Shown here: piece after piece, positions 21,546 to 33,900 of the stretch | Layout of the letters: every line of letters starts with the position of its first letter | How positions within the stretch are numbered: position 1 is the first letter of the stretch | NCBI GenBank assembly: GCA_012845835.1 | Contig: JABAKD010000025.1 | Span: forward strand, 6,458,319-6,522,318 | Length of the DNA: 64,000 bases | Direction of reading: 5' to 3' | Source of the DNA: Undaria pinnatifida | Taxonomy: Eukaryota > Sar > Phaeophyceae > Laminariales > Alariaceae | Position numbers and translations under genes: made by a program | Notes under the pieces: generated by a model | What the model was told of the DNA's origin: nothing | The model's input: only the letters and a program-made list of their open reading frames with translations | Database searches by the model: none

Positions 21546-22990
21546 AAACACTCTAGATAGACTAGCTGTTAGATCGAAGATTTTGTCGAAACTCATGTTT
21601 GCAAGCTGTGTGTGATACTCCGATCGCACCTTGTAGTAGTTGTTGTTGTTCTGGCGTTAACTCGCATAATCAAGTTCGTGGTCACAGGACAGGCTCTAGT
21701 CCCTCTGGGGCTGAGGAACACCCCAGGGAAAAACACAAACAACCCAAGGTGGTACACGCATATATATATATATATATATATCACAGCTGACGCATTTTAT
21801 GCATCCACCTAAAACATATAAAAATGAAATCGGGAGTCAGTCTACGCTGTGCCAGGTCCAAACCGGTGCATACGTTTCATTACTCACGTCTGGAGAAACT
21901 GACTACACCGCTTGCCAAAGACTACCACGTATATATTACACGTAGTATCTATCACTACGCATACGCACGACAGGCGCTTGAGTCAATTGCAGAAAATAAA
22001 CAAAAAAGAAAAAATAAGATAAAAGAAATGAAAAAAGAGAAAAAAGCGAAAAAAAAAGTAAATATCGCAAAAGTAAAAGAATGGAAAGAAATGGACAAGA
22101 AAAGCAAGAAAAATCAAAACAAAAAGAGGAAGCAAGGAAAGGAAAAGAGAAGAAAAAAAAGAAAAACCTCATACTATTAATAGCAGACCCCAGGAACTAG
22201 CTTAAAACGGCATTCGGCTCATACAGTTGTTGTTGTTGTTGTTGTTCTCACATTAACTCGCACAATCAAGTCCGTGGTCACAGGACAGGCTCCAGTCACT
22301 CTGGAGCTGAGGAATACCCCAGGGAAAAACACACACAACCCAAGGTGGTACACGCATATATCACAGCTGACGCAATTCATGCCTCCACCAGAAACATATA
22401 AAAGTGAAATCGGGAGTCAGTCTACGATGTGCCAGGTCCAGGCCGGTGCATACGTCTCACTACTCACGCCTGGAGGAAATAAATATTCCGATTGCCACCC
22501 AAGTAAGACTACCACGTATATATTACACGTAATATCTATCACTACGCATACGCACGACAGGCATAAGTCAATTGAAGAAATAGAAACAAAGAAAATAAAA
22601 AAAGATAAAAGAAAGGAAAGAAAAGAGAAGAAAAACGAAACAAGACGAAAAAGGCAAGCAAAGAGAAGAAAAAGACAAGAAAAGCAAGAAAAGACAAGAC
22701 AAGAAAGCAAGGAAAGAAAAAGAGAAACAGTAGAGGGTATCAAGTGCATCATCAATGGTACTGGGGAGAGAACGCAACATGTCGAAGAAGTCAGGGCGGT
22801 CTTACGCTATCTCGTGACGGCCATTAAAAGGCCCACAACTTTAAAGATGATGATGGCCAAACCCAGACATCAGCCTCTTGGGCACGACCCCCCCCCCCCT
22901 CCCCCTCCCTCTTTCCCTCCTCCCCCTTCCCCCTCCCTCCCCCTGCCCCCCGCGTATAACGGGTTGTGTGTCCTCATTAAGGATGTAGGT
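21546..22990 (+). repeat. F1 fragment split by nested LINE tails
   Basis: The F1 terminus runs from 21546 to about 21632 (ending GATACTCCGATCGCA). It continues after the LINE material as CGCGTATAACGGGTTGTGTG at 22951-22990. Intact copies read GATCGCGCGTATTACGGG without a break. The LINE block 21636-22950 therefore lies inside an F1 copy. Confidence 0.7.
21636..22950 (-). mobile_element. LINE L-a 3' end, itself interrupted by another L-a tail
   Basis: Outer copy: (GTT)n at 21641-21652, the tail sequence, a purine-rich tract (22000-22165), then CATTCGGCTCATA at 22211-22223. The sequence expected next (GAGGGTATCAAGTGC) appears only at 22735, after an inner L-a tail (22224-22732). The inner tail starts with its own (GTT)n and has its own purine tract. 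The outer copy then runs to the C tract at 22890-22950. No coding region remains. Confidence 0.7.
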
Positions 22991-23017
22991 CGTTAATAGT
23001 TTACTCCATCCTTCTGC

Positions 23018-23262
23018 CTTGACGGACTGCTACCCCTCTTTGCATGACGAACATGCAAAAAACAATGTGCACGACTCGAACCGCCTCCAGCACCACACAC
23101 CCAGTAACCCATTTCAACACTTGAAACAGCAGCGCAAACACCACAGAATAAGACCATCGCACCAGGCCACATAGCACGCGCAATGGCAGACAACACAGCA
23201 GACACGCGGACCACACAACAGGCGTGTCCCTGGTGTATTTTGCCGGCAGAATGGTCGTTCAT
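23018..23262 (-). repeat. Small repeat R3, uninterrupted copy
   Basis: Reads (minus strand) GACACGCCTGTTGTGTGGTC, then TTCTGTGGTGTTTGCGCTGC, then CTGGAGGCGGTTCGAGTCGT. The same order occurs on the + strand at 26030-26545, where a SINE splits it. The open frame here (89 codons) has no recognisable motif, and frame is not conserved in the other copy. Confidence 0.65.
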
Positions 23263-24227
23263 TCAGATAGTAACAGCTGTGCCGTCGATGTAGAGAGGAT
23301 GAGTACACTTATATGGGCAGTTAGACGGGCGGCGGTACATGTGTTTGGCATCTCACTCGAATTGTATTACCGATAATTTATTGCTGTTGGTGCCGACATG
23401 ATGAAGCACTCGAGAATAGTCGTGCTCGCGTACTAGCTAGGGGGTGCGACGCGTACGGGTATAATCGTAGCCGTGTGTAAAAGAAAAGGGGCAGCATCAG
23501 AATCGTGCGTGTGATCTCTTATCTGAGAGCAAAAAAGTTAAAAATCTAATTCGACGAGAGATTTCAACAGCAGGAGAAATAAAACAGCACCTCCTGGTGG
23601 AACAGAGTAGACACCGGTCACAAAAAATCTCCATCCCTTAGGAGCTCTACAGCTCTAATTTGTTTTCAATCTCTCTGAATGTTGCTGGGAGTATAATTCA
23701 ATCCATCATTGTTGTACTGCTGTTGTATCTAGCAGCAGCCGCAAGCAGCAGCCAGCAAGGCATTGCAGCCGTCAAGCCATCATTTCGACCACCACCACCT
23801 GGTGGTCCACCATCATCCCCATGGCCGGCTTGGCGACCAATCCCGCATAAGAGCGATGTATGCGCGGGCAGTGCCGTGTAGTATCTATCTTGGTCTGGGC
23901 ATGTTTGTGTCCCTGCGCAGCGTTATACCTCCGCCCTCCGCCGCCGTCATTTTTGAAAAAAGAAAGCTGGCATAATCTATCACCGAAACAAAATATGTCA
24001 ACCCAGAAAAGCATCCATATCTCATCGGGGTTCTGAGATTTTGTAAGATTGACCATGGACTGACCACACATCACCAGATCACATCACCACATCACATCAC
24101 CACATCACATCACCACATTACATCACCACATCACATCACCACATCACATCACCGAGGCAGTCGGGTGTGTGACGTGAAACCAAACACATACGGGGACGGC
24201 CCTTGCTCGTGTCATATATTATAAAAA
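23263..24227. other. Mostly unique interval with a 13-bp tandem array
   Basis: At 24064-24155 a short array built on ACATCACCACATC repeats about seven times. Frames on both strands at 23660-24074 (73 and 100 codons) overlap and look like shadows of one another. I cannot choose a real gene. Confidence 0.5.
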
Positions 24228-25895
24228 ATGAAAATACACTCCAGCTGTGAGATCGAAGATTTCGTCGAAACTCATCTTTGCAAGCTGTGTGTGATACTCC
24301 GATCGCGCGCATTACGAGTTGTGTGTCCTCATTAAGGATATAGGTCGGCGACTCCCCTTACAACTACAGTGTAGCTATCAGGGTCAACAGGGTTATTTTA
24401 GTCAGTCTGTGCGCGGAAACTATAAAACCCGTTTGTGAGGGGGACAAAATCTGACAGCTGTGAAGGGAAATGTATCCTTTTATCAAGAGAATCTTGTAAG
24501 TCGAATAAGCGGTGAGGGGGGTGGGGCGGAGTTTTGAAGGACGTGGGGGCCTGGTTTTGATCAAAAGCGAGCGGGTTTGGAGGGGGGGGGGGGGGGGGGG
24601 GGGGAGGGGGCAATTTGTGCATGTAAGCTGTAAATCCTTTCGAGGGGATAAATCTGACGGTTTTGGCACCAGTATTTTACTGGGGGCGGGGGGGGGGGGG
24701 GCGTGTGGGGCAGCTCAATATTTGCCTGGAAACTATACATTATTTTGAGGGGATAAATGTGACGGTTTTAGAAATATTACATCAGTTTATCATGTATATC
24801 CTGGGGTAAGTCGTACAATCAGTGAGTAAAGAGAGGGTGGAGTGTTCGAGGGGGTGGGGTTGGGATGGGTTGGGGGGGAAGTGCGGGGTGGGGGCGGGGG
24901 GGGGGGCGGGGGGGGGGAGGGGGTAAGGAAGGGCTCAAGGTGAGGGGTTTGTTATACGTGTGGTGCTAGGTCTAGGCGATGGTGCGGGTTATGGGGAAAA
25001 AGGGGGCGTTCGAGGCGGGGGGGGAGGGGGGGGGGGCACAGCGGCATGGATGGCTCTCGAAAGATAATGAGGTGATATCCTGTGCGTGAAGTGTTTATTA
25101 ATGTGGCGGATTTCGATATTTGGTCGGGCGTTTGAGTAAGGGAGGGGAAGAGGGGGGGAGGGGGGGGGGGGGGGGATTTTTTAGGATGTTTAGGTCACAA
25201 ATAATATTCAAATACACTTCGGCTGTGAGATCAAAGATATGTAGCAGCTTGTTATACGCGTGGTGCTAGGTCTAGGCGATCGTGCAGGTGGTCGGAAAAG
25301 AGGGGGCGTTGGAGGGGGGGGGGGGGGGGGGGGGTTGGGGGGGGGGTAGGAAGGGCTTTAGGTGAGGGGTTGGTCATACGTGTGGTGCTAGGTCTAGGCG
25401 ATGGTGCGGGTGATGGGGAAGGGGGCGTTTGAGGCGGGGGGGGGGGGACACAGCGGCATGGATGGCTCTCGAAAGATAATGAGGTGATATCCTGTGCGTG
25501 AGGTGTTTATTAATGTGGCGGATTTCGATATTTGGTGGGGCGTTTGAGTAAGGGAGAGCAAGAGGGGGGGGGGGGGGGGGGGAGATTTTTTAGGAGGTTC
25601 AAGTCACAAATAATATTCAAACACACTTCGGCTGTGAGATCAAAGATATGTAGCAGTTTGTTTTACGCGTGGTGCTAGGTCTAGGCGATCGTGCAGGTGG
25701 TGGGAAAAGAGGGGGCGTTGGAGGGGGGGGGGGGGGGGTTGGAAGGGGGGAGGAAGGGCTTTAGGTGAGGGGTTTGTTATACGTGTGGTGCTAGGTCTAG
25801 TTGATGGTGCGGGTGATGGGGAAGGGGGCGTTCGAGGCGGGGGGGGGGGGGGGGGGGGGCACAGCGGCATGGATGGCTCTCGAAAGATAATGAGG
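24228..25895 (+). repeat. F1 repeat followed by a ~400-bp tandem array
   Basis: A standard F1 copy (24228-24860) closely resembles the 8.2-kb copy. It is followed by head-to-tail units starting near 24925, 25350 and 25745 (the last partial). Each has GTTATACGTGTGGTGCTAGG, CGGCATGGATGGCTCTCGAA, a long G tract, and an F1-terminus-like block (ACTTCGGCTGTGAGATCAAA). Because the terminus block sits inside each unit, the array looks like repeated joining of F1 end to F1 interior. Confidence 0.8.
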
Positions 25896-26029
25896 TGAAT
25901 GCGACATATGGACAGAACAGTCATAGGTCACGGAAAAACCCGTATGTACGCGACATGCCGTAAATTAAAAGCAAACGGAATGATGGGAATGGGGCAAATT
26001 TTGAAAGAAAACGCTTGACGAAGTGATTC

Positions 26030-26545
26030 TCACGGCAAAATCCGCGAGTGACATGCCTGCTGTGTGGTCCCGCGTGTCTGCAGTGTGGTCTGCTGTGTTG
26101 TCTCCTTCGCGCGTGCTGTGTGGCCTGCTGCGATTGTCTTTTTTTGTTCTCACACTTTTACTTTCCAGCTTCTGTACAAGCCGTGGTCACAGGTGTCGCC
26201 CCTTCTTCCCCCGGTTTTTTCCCTCAATTTTTATCACGTATAGCAATCCTAGTGCTCGTCGATTTTCCATCGAGTGTTTGCTCACTTACGCTTTCGCGCT
26301 TTCCGCAAGTTAATTTGTGCACAAAAAAGGTCCCAACGAAATTATACGAGTATGCACTCGGCGGGGCTCGAACTCACGAAAAAGATCTATACCAGGCTCG
26401 AGGATAACATGATACCCCACCAGGGCGACCGGCTGGTCTCATGCTGTGGTGTTTGCGCTGTTTCAAGTATCGAAATGGGTTTTTGGGTGAGTGGTTCTGA
26501 AGGCGGTTTGAGTCGTGCAGAGGGGGGTAGCCTTTGACGGGCGTC
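26030..26545 (+). repeat. Small repeat R3, split by a SINE
   Basis: Left half 26030-26138 ends GCTGCGATTGTCT. The right half starts CATGCTGTGGTGTTTGCGCT near 26441. In the uninterrupted copy at 23.0-23.26 kb these halves join (GCGATGGTCTTATTCTGTGG). This dates the SINE after R3. Confidence 0.65.
26139..26430 (-). mobile_element. tRNA-derived SINE, full length, minus strand
   Basis: The T run at 26139-26145 is the A tail. The body and head follow in reverse, with GGGGCTCGAACTCACG (the complement of the B-box-like GTTCGAGCCCC) near 26354-26369, and the 5' end CCAGGGCGACC at 26420-26430. It is very similar to the copies at 4.7 and 34.8 kb. A short imperfect GTCT flank on both sides may be the decayed target duplication. 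Confidence 0.85.
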
Positions 26546-27005
26546 CTACTTGTGTGGAATAGTGGGCGTGGTGGGTGGATCTCGTCCGGACCAAATTATG
26601 TTGTAAGAATGTCGGAACAATCTGTAGTTGGGCGGGAGGGAAAGGAAAATGAATCATCATCGGAGAACCGGGTCGTAGGGCGGGGGTGGTTCCGGGGGAA
26701 AGAACGATGGAAAAATAGGAAGAAAATCTCGGCAGCATCAGCGTAAAACGGGAGGCGCAGCACAGCACTAGGGTTTATCGGACACGGCCACCGATATAGG
26801 TAGAAGGAAGATGTGTCTACGCAGCAGAGACGGAAGCAGCAGTAGTAGCACAGTAAGAAGAAGACCGACGGCAGGAGCAAAATGGGTAGACAGGCAGCAC
26901 GGAGGGATGCCAATCGTAATACACATACTGGGCAGGAATGCGAAAGATGTAGAAACATTTGGCCCAGCAGCGGAAAAAGCAGATACATACAGGAGCGGCA
27001 ACAAC

Positions 27006-27049
<44 letters not shown>

Positions 27050-27218
27050 TGGTAGAAGTAGAAGGAGGAGGAGGAGGAGGAGGAGGAGGAGGAGGAGGAG
27101 GAGGAGGAGGAGGAGGAGGAGTAGAGAGAGAGTAAACGACAGGAGCATTGCAGAAGATGTCTTTGGATCTTCCCGAGTAAATACTCGTCGCCGTAGTCAG
27201 TATCCGATTTTGGGTTTT
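26546..27218. other. Interval with microsatellites, no supported gene
   Basis: A long (AGT)n run at 27005-27045 grades into (AGG)n at 27058-27120. The serine/arginine-rich frame across it (26811-27335) comes from these repeats and runs into DIRS copy B, so I do not call it a gene. Confidence 0.7.
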
Positions 27219-27534
27219 AGTTCCACGGAAGGTGCTTCACATTATTTGAAGAACACGAAATGGTGGTGGGGGGGGAAGGGCTGTCCTTCCCCCGCCCCGC
27301 CCCGGATGCGTACGCCCCCCCCTACCTCCGAATGAAATAGCGGGAGGGAGAAGGGGAGGAGGGGCTGCTCCCGCCCTTTCCCTTCTTGCTTACGCCTCCC
27401 TCACCCACACAAACGAAACGCGGTCGACCTACCTACCGGTCGCGCTCCGCTAGTGAGACGCCTCCCCCTTCTCAAGTTTTTCGTGTGCAAACCGGAAGCC
27501 GGTTCATTCCGGGCTCCGAAATTTCTCAAACAGC

Positions 27535-28045
27535 CACTTGACTAGTTTCGTTTCTAACGGGGCGTGCGCCCGAGAAAATCACCGCTAATCGACCACTACC
27601 TTGCGCGTGCTCTAGGGTGGTTTTTTGTTCCGTTTCTAGCGACCCGCTCTTGTCGGAGACCCACCTCCACTGGCAAACCATCATGGATGTGGTGACTTCC
27701 TTTCTAACGGCCCGCTCATATTGCGATTATGCCACCACTGACCGAACACTATATGCCTGTGCTTTAGGATAGTCCTGTTTTTAACAGCCCGTGAATATCG
27801 GAAACACACCACGATTGCTAAAAGACTATTGAGTGGGATGATTTTCCGTTTCTAATGCCCCGGGCGATCGGGATTATGCTATCACTAATAGACCAACCCC
27901 TACGCGTGCCTTCGGGTGATTCTGTTCCAAACGGCCCCGGCGACCGGGAACCCACCACGAAGGCCAAATGACTAATATGTATCGATTCCGTTTCAAACGA
28001 CCTGTGCGATCGGGAATATGCCATCACTAATCGACCACTGTGTCC
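27535..28045 (-). repeat. ~73-bp tandem satellite of copy B
   Basis: Inverse of 18686-19195, with the same seven units and only scattered substitutions. For example, copy B lacks part of an A run present in copy A near 19096. Confidence 0.75.
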
Positions 28046-28119
28046 TCTTCCCTTCTGTTTGCCCACCCGCCGTGGGATGTTGCAGCAGGGTGGGCGAGGA
28101 AAAAAACCAACTTGACGAC

Positions 28120-28430
28120 TCCCTGACGTCCCTTGTCTTCTGCCCCGGTCCTCGTCAGCTCGTGCAGGGTCTCCTCTTTACTCGGCCATTCGCTGCACCA
28201 ACGATCACCATATTCACACCGCTCTACAGTTGCTTGTTGGTATCTGACCTGTCGATCATATTTTCTCGCAATTACCCGGAACTTTCATTTTCTATATAAT
28301 ACCCCGTACCCAACATCCTGCTACCCTACATTGGAAACACCGAGATTTCCCGTTCTTTTGCTATATTTCCACCCGCTACCCCCAGACACCAGGTTGCCCC
28401 AAGGACAACCTTCCTCTTTGGGTTTCACTT
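28120..28430 (-). repeat. Internal repeat A2 of copy B
   Basis: Direct repeat of 34205-34540 within the element. It differs from that 5' unit at many positions but matches the copy A internal repeat almost perfectly. Confidence 0.8.
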
Positions 28431-28489
28431 CCACGAAAGATGCTATGTATTTTTTGAAGAAGCCGAAATGGTGGTGGGGGGGGAAGAGC

Positions 28490-29480
28490 TGTCCTGCCTC
28501 CGCCCCAAAACCTCTAACACCCAAACCGGGGCCTCCATGTTCGCCCTAACGTACACCATAAACGACTCTGACGACCACCTTCCTTGTTTCTATATTGCGG
28601 CCTCCGGTACTCCTCTCGCGCCAGTCTTGTCGCTCAGCCTATTCTGCCCGGATGCAACGCGAATTCTGCTGGAATCAGTCTCGCCCCCCCCCCCTCTCCC
28701 TTCCTCTCTTCACCTCTCCTTTACGCTTGCTATACTATCCCTCAAGCACTGGGTTTCCCGTCCCCTTGACCAAGCCTCACAACCATCCTTTCCCCTAAAT
28801 GACATCAAGGGCGGCTTCTTCCGTAATCCCTCGTTACCGTAGAGCCTGACCAGCTCCACCAATGGGCGCACCGCCCCTCGGTTTCCTTGCCCCCGCCGCC
28901 CTGTCCTTGTTCTCACCAGTTCCGTCCCCTTTCTCCCATGGTCCCCCTTCAACTCTTTGAACCGCACCTCCACTGTTTTGGCTTCGTGTATTATGCTTCC
29001 TACCAAGTGCTAGTTATCCCAGAAGAACTCCACCTCCCCCCTCTTCAAACAGCATACTTTGTGGAACACCCTTTTTCCGTTGGCAAATAATTCCGACGCT
29101 CGCAACATTAAATAATACGTTAGCACCAAACCAATCCATAACACCCTCAGGTCTACCCCCCATGCCTGAATGCTCTCCTGCATCTCCGTCAGCATCCCCC
29201 ACGTCAACGGCCTTCTCACTTTCTGTTAACTACCCATCCCTACGTGTGCCCTCTTGATACCTTGCCTGACAGATCTCATCAACGGCTTTCTCGTGGGCAC
29301 TGATAGCCTCAAGAGCTGCTCATGGTAGAAATTGATCGCCACCAACTTGCCTACTATGTTCTACTTCTTGTTCCCTTTCCCTGCGAAACATTATCCCATG
29401 AACTCCACCAATTCCGCTACAAGCTCCACCTCCCCCATGAATTTCCGCAGCCAAAACTTTTTACCTACAAATGACGGCCA
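28490..29480 (-). pseudogene. Tyrosine recombinase of DIRS-like copy B
   Basis: Same catalytic blocks as copy A: LMLRASELFANGK, ELKGDHGRKGTEL, HPGRIG followed by TGA, then GRWSSESFMVYVRA. The stop after HPGRIG and the frame change before the RGVPEAA block are identical to copy A. The stop before KQGRW is TAG here and TAA in copy A. Two inactive genes sharing these lesions cannot each have inserted with their own enzyme. Confidence 0.85.
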
Positions 29481-29495
29481 TCTCACCCACATCCT

Positions 29496-31440
29496 TCAGG
29501 TCGCCTCGTAAGCCCTTCGAGTCGGAGCTGCACTTCTTTCAAATGCGTACCCTCTCGCAGTTATCTCCGAACACATGTGCTGCTCCCCCGTTACCAACTC
29601 CTGCACCTGCCAAGCGATTGCAGGACATTCTGCATTCAGGTTTTCGTAAATCTGGCCCACTTTCCACCTGGTCAGACCGTCTGCTAACCTACTATCCACC
29701 CCCCGCACGTGCCTTGCCTGAAAACACGACCCTCCCCTTGCTTCCAAAGCTCCCATTATACTCATCGACGCCCGTACCCTCGCTTGCTTCTTCCCTCCCC
29801 CGCGACACCTCCTCACCCAGGTCACCGCTGACTCATAATCCGACCTCATCGGATCTACCTCCCCTCTTCTACGCGGTCTCTATCCCTTCATGTCAACCAT
29901 GACGTACGCCGTCATCACCATTGCCATTACCTCGAGCAGATTGATGGGAATAAAATCATCTACGGCCTGCCCCCCCTTTACCGTTTATTCGTTGACCTCT
30001 CCCGGCAAGTCGAACTTCCAGTACACCCACGTTTCCATACATAACCCCGCTATTGCTGCCAAGGAAGCGTCCGAATACCATGTCCTACTCGGCTGCTGCT
30101 TAACGAAGCTAAAGAACGGTGGTGCTATCGTCTTCCCCCCCCGTACCCCCCCCTCTCCCGAAAAACCATCTCCACCACCCCCCATCAGCCATGAATTCAC
30201 GCGACAGCCGAAAAACCCGCCTCGCTTCTGCCCGCTTTGTGTACATGCCACACTCTTTCCCCCCCTCGGCTCGCTCCGCCCCATTAAGATGGAGATTAGA
30301 AACCTGCAGCAGCCTACAGACGAAGTTCCGTCCGGGCCAGGGAACAAAGGATGCGTGGTACATCTTCCCCGCTAACACTAACACCTCCCGCACAGTTGCC
30401 GACTGCCGCTCTGCCGTCCACTCTGTTACTCGCGCGCGCAAGTCGTCTACCCTCCGTGTCGGCAGGTCATTGGTCATACTCTCTGTGTCGATATCGTACT
30501 CCAAAACCTGTTATTTCGTCGCCCAGCCCGTCACCGTTCTACGCGAGAACAGTGGCTTCTCCCCTTCGGATCTCTCGCCCATAACCTGATCATGGATGAA
30601 AGCTAAGGATCGTGACAAGTGTTCAAACACCGCGCCCCCCCCCGCATCCCACTGAACTGCTGCGGAAATTGCGTTGTCCATACAAAACGCCACAAAGGCC
30701 GGGTTGTCTCCCCAGGCCTCCCTCCGCCGGTCCCACGACACACTCTGCCGACTAACCGACTTATAAACGCTTTGTTTTCTGCGCTACCGGCACGTGCTCC
30801 ACTGCACAGTCCCCGCCCGGCTAGATCAGCGCGAAGGATCTCGTGGTATTATGTTGCACATTCTGCATCGCAGCCGAAATCACCACCCACCACCCCGGAC
30901 TGCCCCTCCACCCAAACTGCAACCGCAAATCGATGAAACTGAACTCCCTCACCGCGTACCCGAAACCCTGGCCCCGTCAGGGTCCACTAGAATCTGCCTG
31001 AACGCATTATTGACATCAATGTTTTGAATGAGAATCCGCGCTCGATCTCCGAACTTGACCTTGATCCCGAGAACCCTCTGTACCACTTCATGCATCATCC
31101 CCGCCACTGTACATGTCGGAATCTCATTCCAACCGGTCGTCGAGTTCACCGAACCCCCCCCACTCCCGTCTCTGTTCTCGAACGTCATGTCATCGATGAT
31201 TCGTATTTTTTCTCGCTCTTCCACTACCCCGACTGGTGACACTTGAAATCCTTCTACCTGCCCCACATGTTCCTTCGGGCAAACAATCGCACGACCGCTC
31301 GAAACGTCCGCAACCGCCTTTTCCACACAGCTACGTGAACCGTTCGTTCGCCTGAATGTTGTCCATGTGTGAGCTCCTTCGTCAGGCTTCCCCTTCGGTC
31401 GCACGTCGATCAGCACCCCTACGCGCTCTATGTGCCTCAA
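29496..31440 (-). pseudogene. Reverse transcriptase-RNase H of DIRS-like copy B
   Basis: One 117-codon RNase H frame (29849-29496) is residue-for-residue identical to copy A. The reverse transcriptase shows IQNIDVNNAFRQILVDP and the altered catalytic box CMDN (30673-30684). The frame is slightly longer at the 5' side than in copy A: the block ERVGVLIDVRPKGKPDEGAH (31435 region) is fused in frame to VEKAVADVSSGRAIV, where copy A has a stop. Confidence 0.85.
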
Positions 31441-31499
31441 GTTTTCGCTTTCCGGAAATTGGTGTCTGTCCCCGAAGAACGCTCCGGGTCAATATGGGG

Positions 31500-33900
31500 C
31501 TCCGTCAACGACCCCCCCAACCACCGCACTACCTGCCCCACCCCCTCGGAAACCCTCGATAATACTGCCCCTGCGGACGCGGGCAAAACTCCCGTTAAGC
31601 TTGTCGCCTTCGTTGACTCCCCAGACACCCTCCTCAAACATCTTTGTGCAACCCGCCAACGCTTCTGCTCCCAAACGCGCCGGCCTGATATCGCGCCTGT
31701 ATCTGACACAACCACCGATCATGGTGGAGTCGGCTCCCCCTTTTGGCCCAGTGCCCAACCTGAACCTCCCGCCGCTGCCTTCGACGTGGTCGCCTCAGAA
31801 CTGGTGTCGATAGCTCGCTCAGTTGGCCCCGCCGAGCCTCGGAGCCCGTGCCGCCATTTCTTCCCCGGTCCGTTTTCCCCCCCCGCCCCCTCCCCCCCTC
31901 CCCCTTTCTTCTCCCCGACCCACTTTGCTCCTCCTCCTCCTCCTCCCCCCACCTTCGCTTTCAAGACTCGCCCCCAACCTTCGGCAGCTATGCACCCTCT
32001 CAGGCTTTATAACCGCCTTCATGTCTGTATCTGCATGGTCCTATTCTTTGATTCGTGGAGGCATGCCTCGAGTTCTTCGTAGTCGCGGCATGGTCGGTCA
32101 TATGCCCCTTCCCCCCCTCCACCTCCCTCGCCCCCAATCCCTCCTCCCTCCCACACCCCCAAACCCCTCCACCCCCCCCCTCCGCCTCCCCCCCCTCCCC
32201 CACCCCAACCCCCCCCGCTCCTTGTTCGTTCCCTCTCACCCCCCCTCCTCACTCCCGCTGCCACGGCCTCCCCTGCACCCTCCCCACCCCCCCCGGTGGG
32301 CTGCTTTGCGGACCCTAAGTCCGCCAAGTAGATGGGTGACGTTATAACCCACGTATGGGTTCGCGTGAAATGCGGTAGTGGCATCGGGTATACGTTGCTC
32401 GGACCCGGGAACGTCCCGACCTCCTGCTTCAGCATGTGCGCCTGCCGGGATACTTCCTCCGTTCACTCCTGGAGTTCTTTGTTGAAACCTCGGACGAATT
32501 TTCCCCTAAATGGCCCTGATAGGGCCACCTCTGTATTCTGCACGTGAAAAGTTCTCACCCCTGCGCTACTGCGCGAAACTGCTCAAGCAGGTTGTACGTC
32601 CGACGCAGCGATGCTCGCCCGAAGGTTTTGTTTCCGTCCACCACGTAGCGCATGAGGTGTGTTAGTGACAGAAACACGGCCTGCACCGTGTGATCCAGTG
32701 ACACCTGCGCCGTCGTTCCCCCAAAGCCTAAATGGTCCCTCTGAGAGAGGTTGCAGGAAATCGATGTTGCTCCGTACCGCTATTTGCTGGACGCCCTCCC
32801 CTATAATGATGAAACCTCCTCCACCGAATCGAATGGTGGTGCCTTCTCGTCCCCGCGTACAGACGCCCAGAATACCCATGTGCAGTTGCCATTGCTCCAC
32901 GACGTTTCCATCACGGATGGCTTATAGTATCCTTCCCGCCGCCCCGACCCCACCCCCCCACACCCACCCTCATACCCCCGACTCTCTCTCACCCTGCCCC
33001 CCCGACGAAAAATTCGTCACCCCCCCGCCCCTTCCTCGGGACAGCGGCCCGTTGCTATATGAAGTACCCCACCATCTCCCTTTCCCGTGCCCGGTTCCTG
33101 ATAGCGCTGTTGTTGTGGCATCGGCGGGCCCATCTCCCAAGGGCTTCCACCCCCACCCCCCCGCTCCCACTGCCCTAAGTGCGCTTCCATCTGCTGCTGT
33201 CGCTGTCCTGACCCTTCTAACTCCCACGCGCTCACTTCCCCGAAGCCCAACCTGTATAACTGCTGCTGCTGACTGCTTGACTGTTGCTGTCGCGGGCTCA
33301 CTGCACCTACCGCACCTCCTCCCCAACGCCCCCCCCCCCCTGTTCTCGTCCCCATCCTTGCTGCGGCTGCTGTGGCGTTCCCCCGTTATGCGGCTGCAGC
33401 GTTGGCCACCCCTGCTGCTGCTGTTGCCGTGGTGCGTCCACGCTCAGCTGCTGCGGTGACCAACCCTGCTGCTGATGCTGTTGCTGTATCCCCCCTCCCA
33501 TCCTCCAATTGCCGCCTCTTGTTGCTGTGGTGCCTCGCCGTGCTGCATCTGCTTTTGTGCGCCCGTGTCATCCGGCAGCTGCGGTGTCCACCCTTGCTGC
33601 TGATGCCGATGCGCTCTTGCCGGTCCCCAGGGTGCCTGTGGTGGCCCGTCAAAAACGCCAGCTGGCTGTAGTTCCACCCCACCCCTGCCTCCTGCTGATA
33701 CGAACTCCTTCCACCCGCCGATTAGGGGTCTCCCGGCATTGCGCGCGGGAAATATTTCGGTGACGGTGCCGGAGTGGGACACGTTGGGCGCGGTTGGTTT
33801 GTTCGCGGTGGTGCCTAACTAAACCACTTCCTTCTCTGCCTGGCGATATGCGAGTATTCCTACGCGACCCGTGCCCCCCACTACCCGACAGTCGGTGGTC
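31500..33900 (-). pseudogene. gag-like region of DIRS-like copy B
   Basis: Homologous to 12580-15050 but diverged, with indels. The Q/P-rich start (33782-33444; GPPQAPWGPARAHRHQQQGW) and the EVSRQAHML(K/Y)(Q/E)EVGTFPGPS block near 32450 are visible. The CYS-rich site near 32000-32080 is shifted out of frame (GPCRYRHEGGYKA only in another frame). VVSDTGAISG is at about 31690-31715 (DTGA codons 31692-31703). The best-preserved blocks suggest a real Gag-like ancestor rather than random low complexity. Confidence 0.55.

Noticed and set aside
22274-22996. 240-codon + frame rich in K, E and R
   Set aside because: It crosses the purine tract of a LINE 3' UTR and a C run on the antisense strand of the LINE. 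It is low complexity, not a gene.
24064-24155. Short regular array considered as a CRISPR
   Set aside because: Units are 13 bp, contiguous and without spacers, so a simple minisatellite.
26811-27335. 174-codon serine/arginine-rich frame
   Set aside because: More than a third is (AGT)n and (AGG)n microsatellite, and the end lies in DIRS copy B.
32659-33459. 266-codon + frame in copy B
   Set aside because: Antisense of the gag-like region of a minus-strand element. Length comes from GC bias and lack of stops, and no motif is present.
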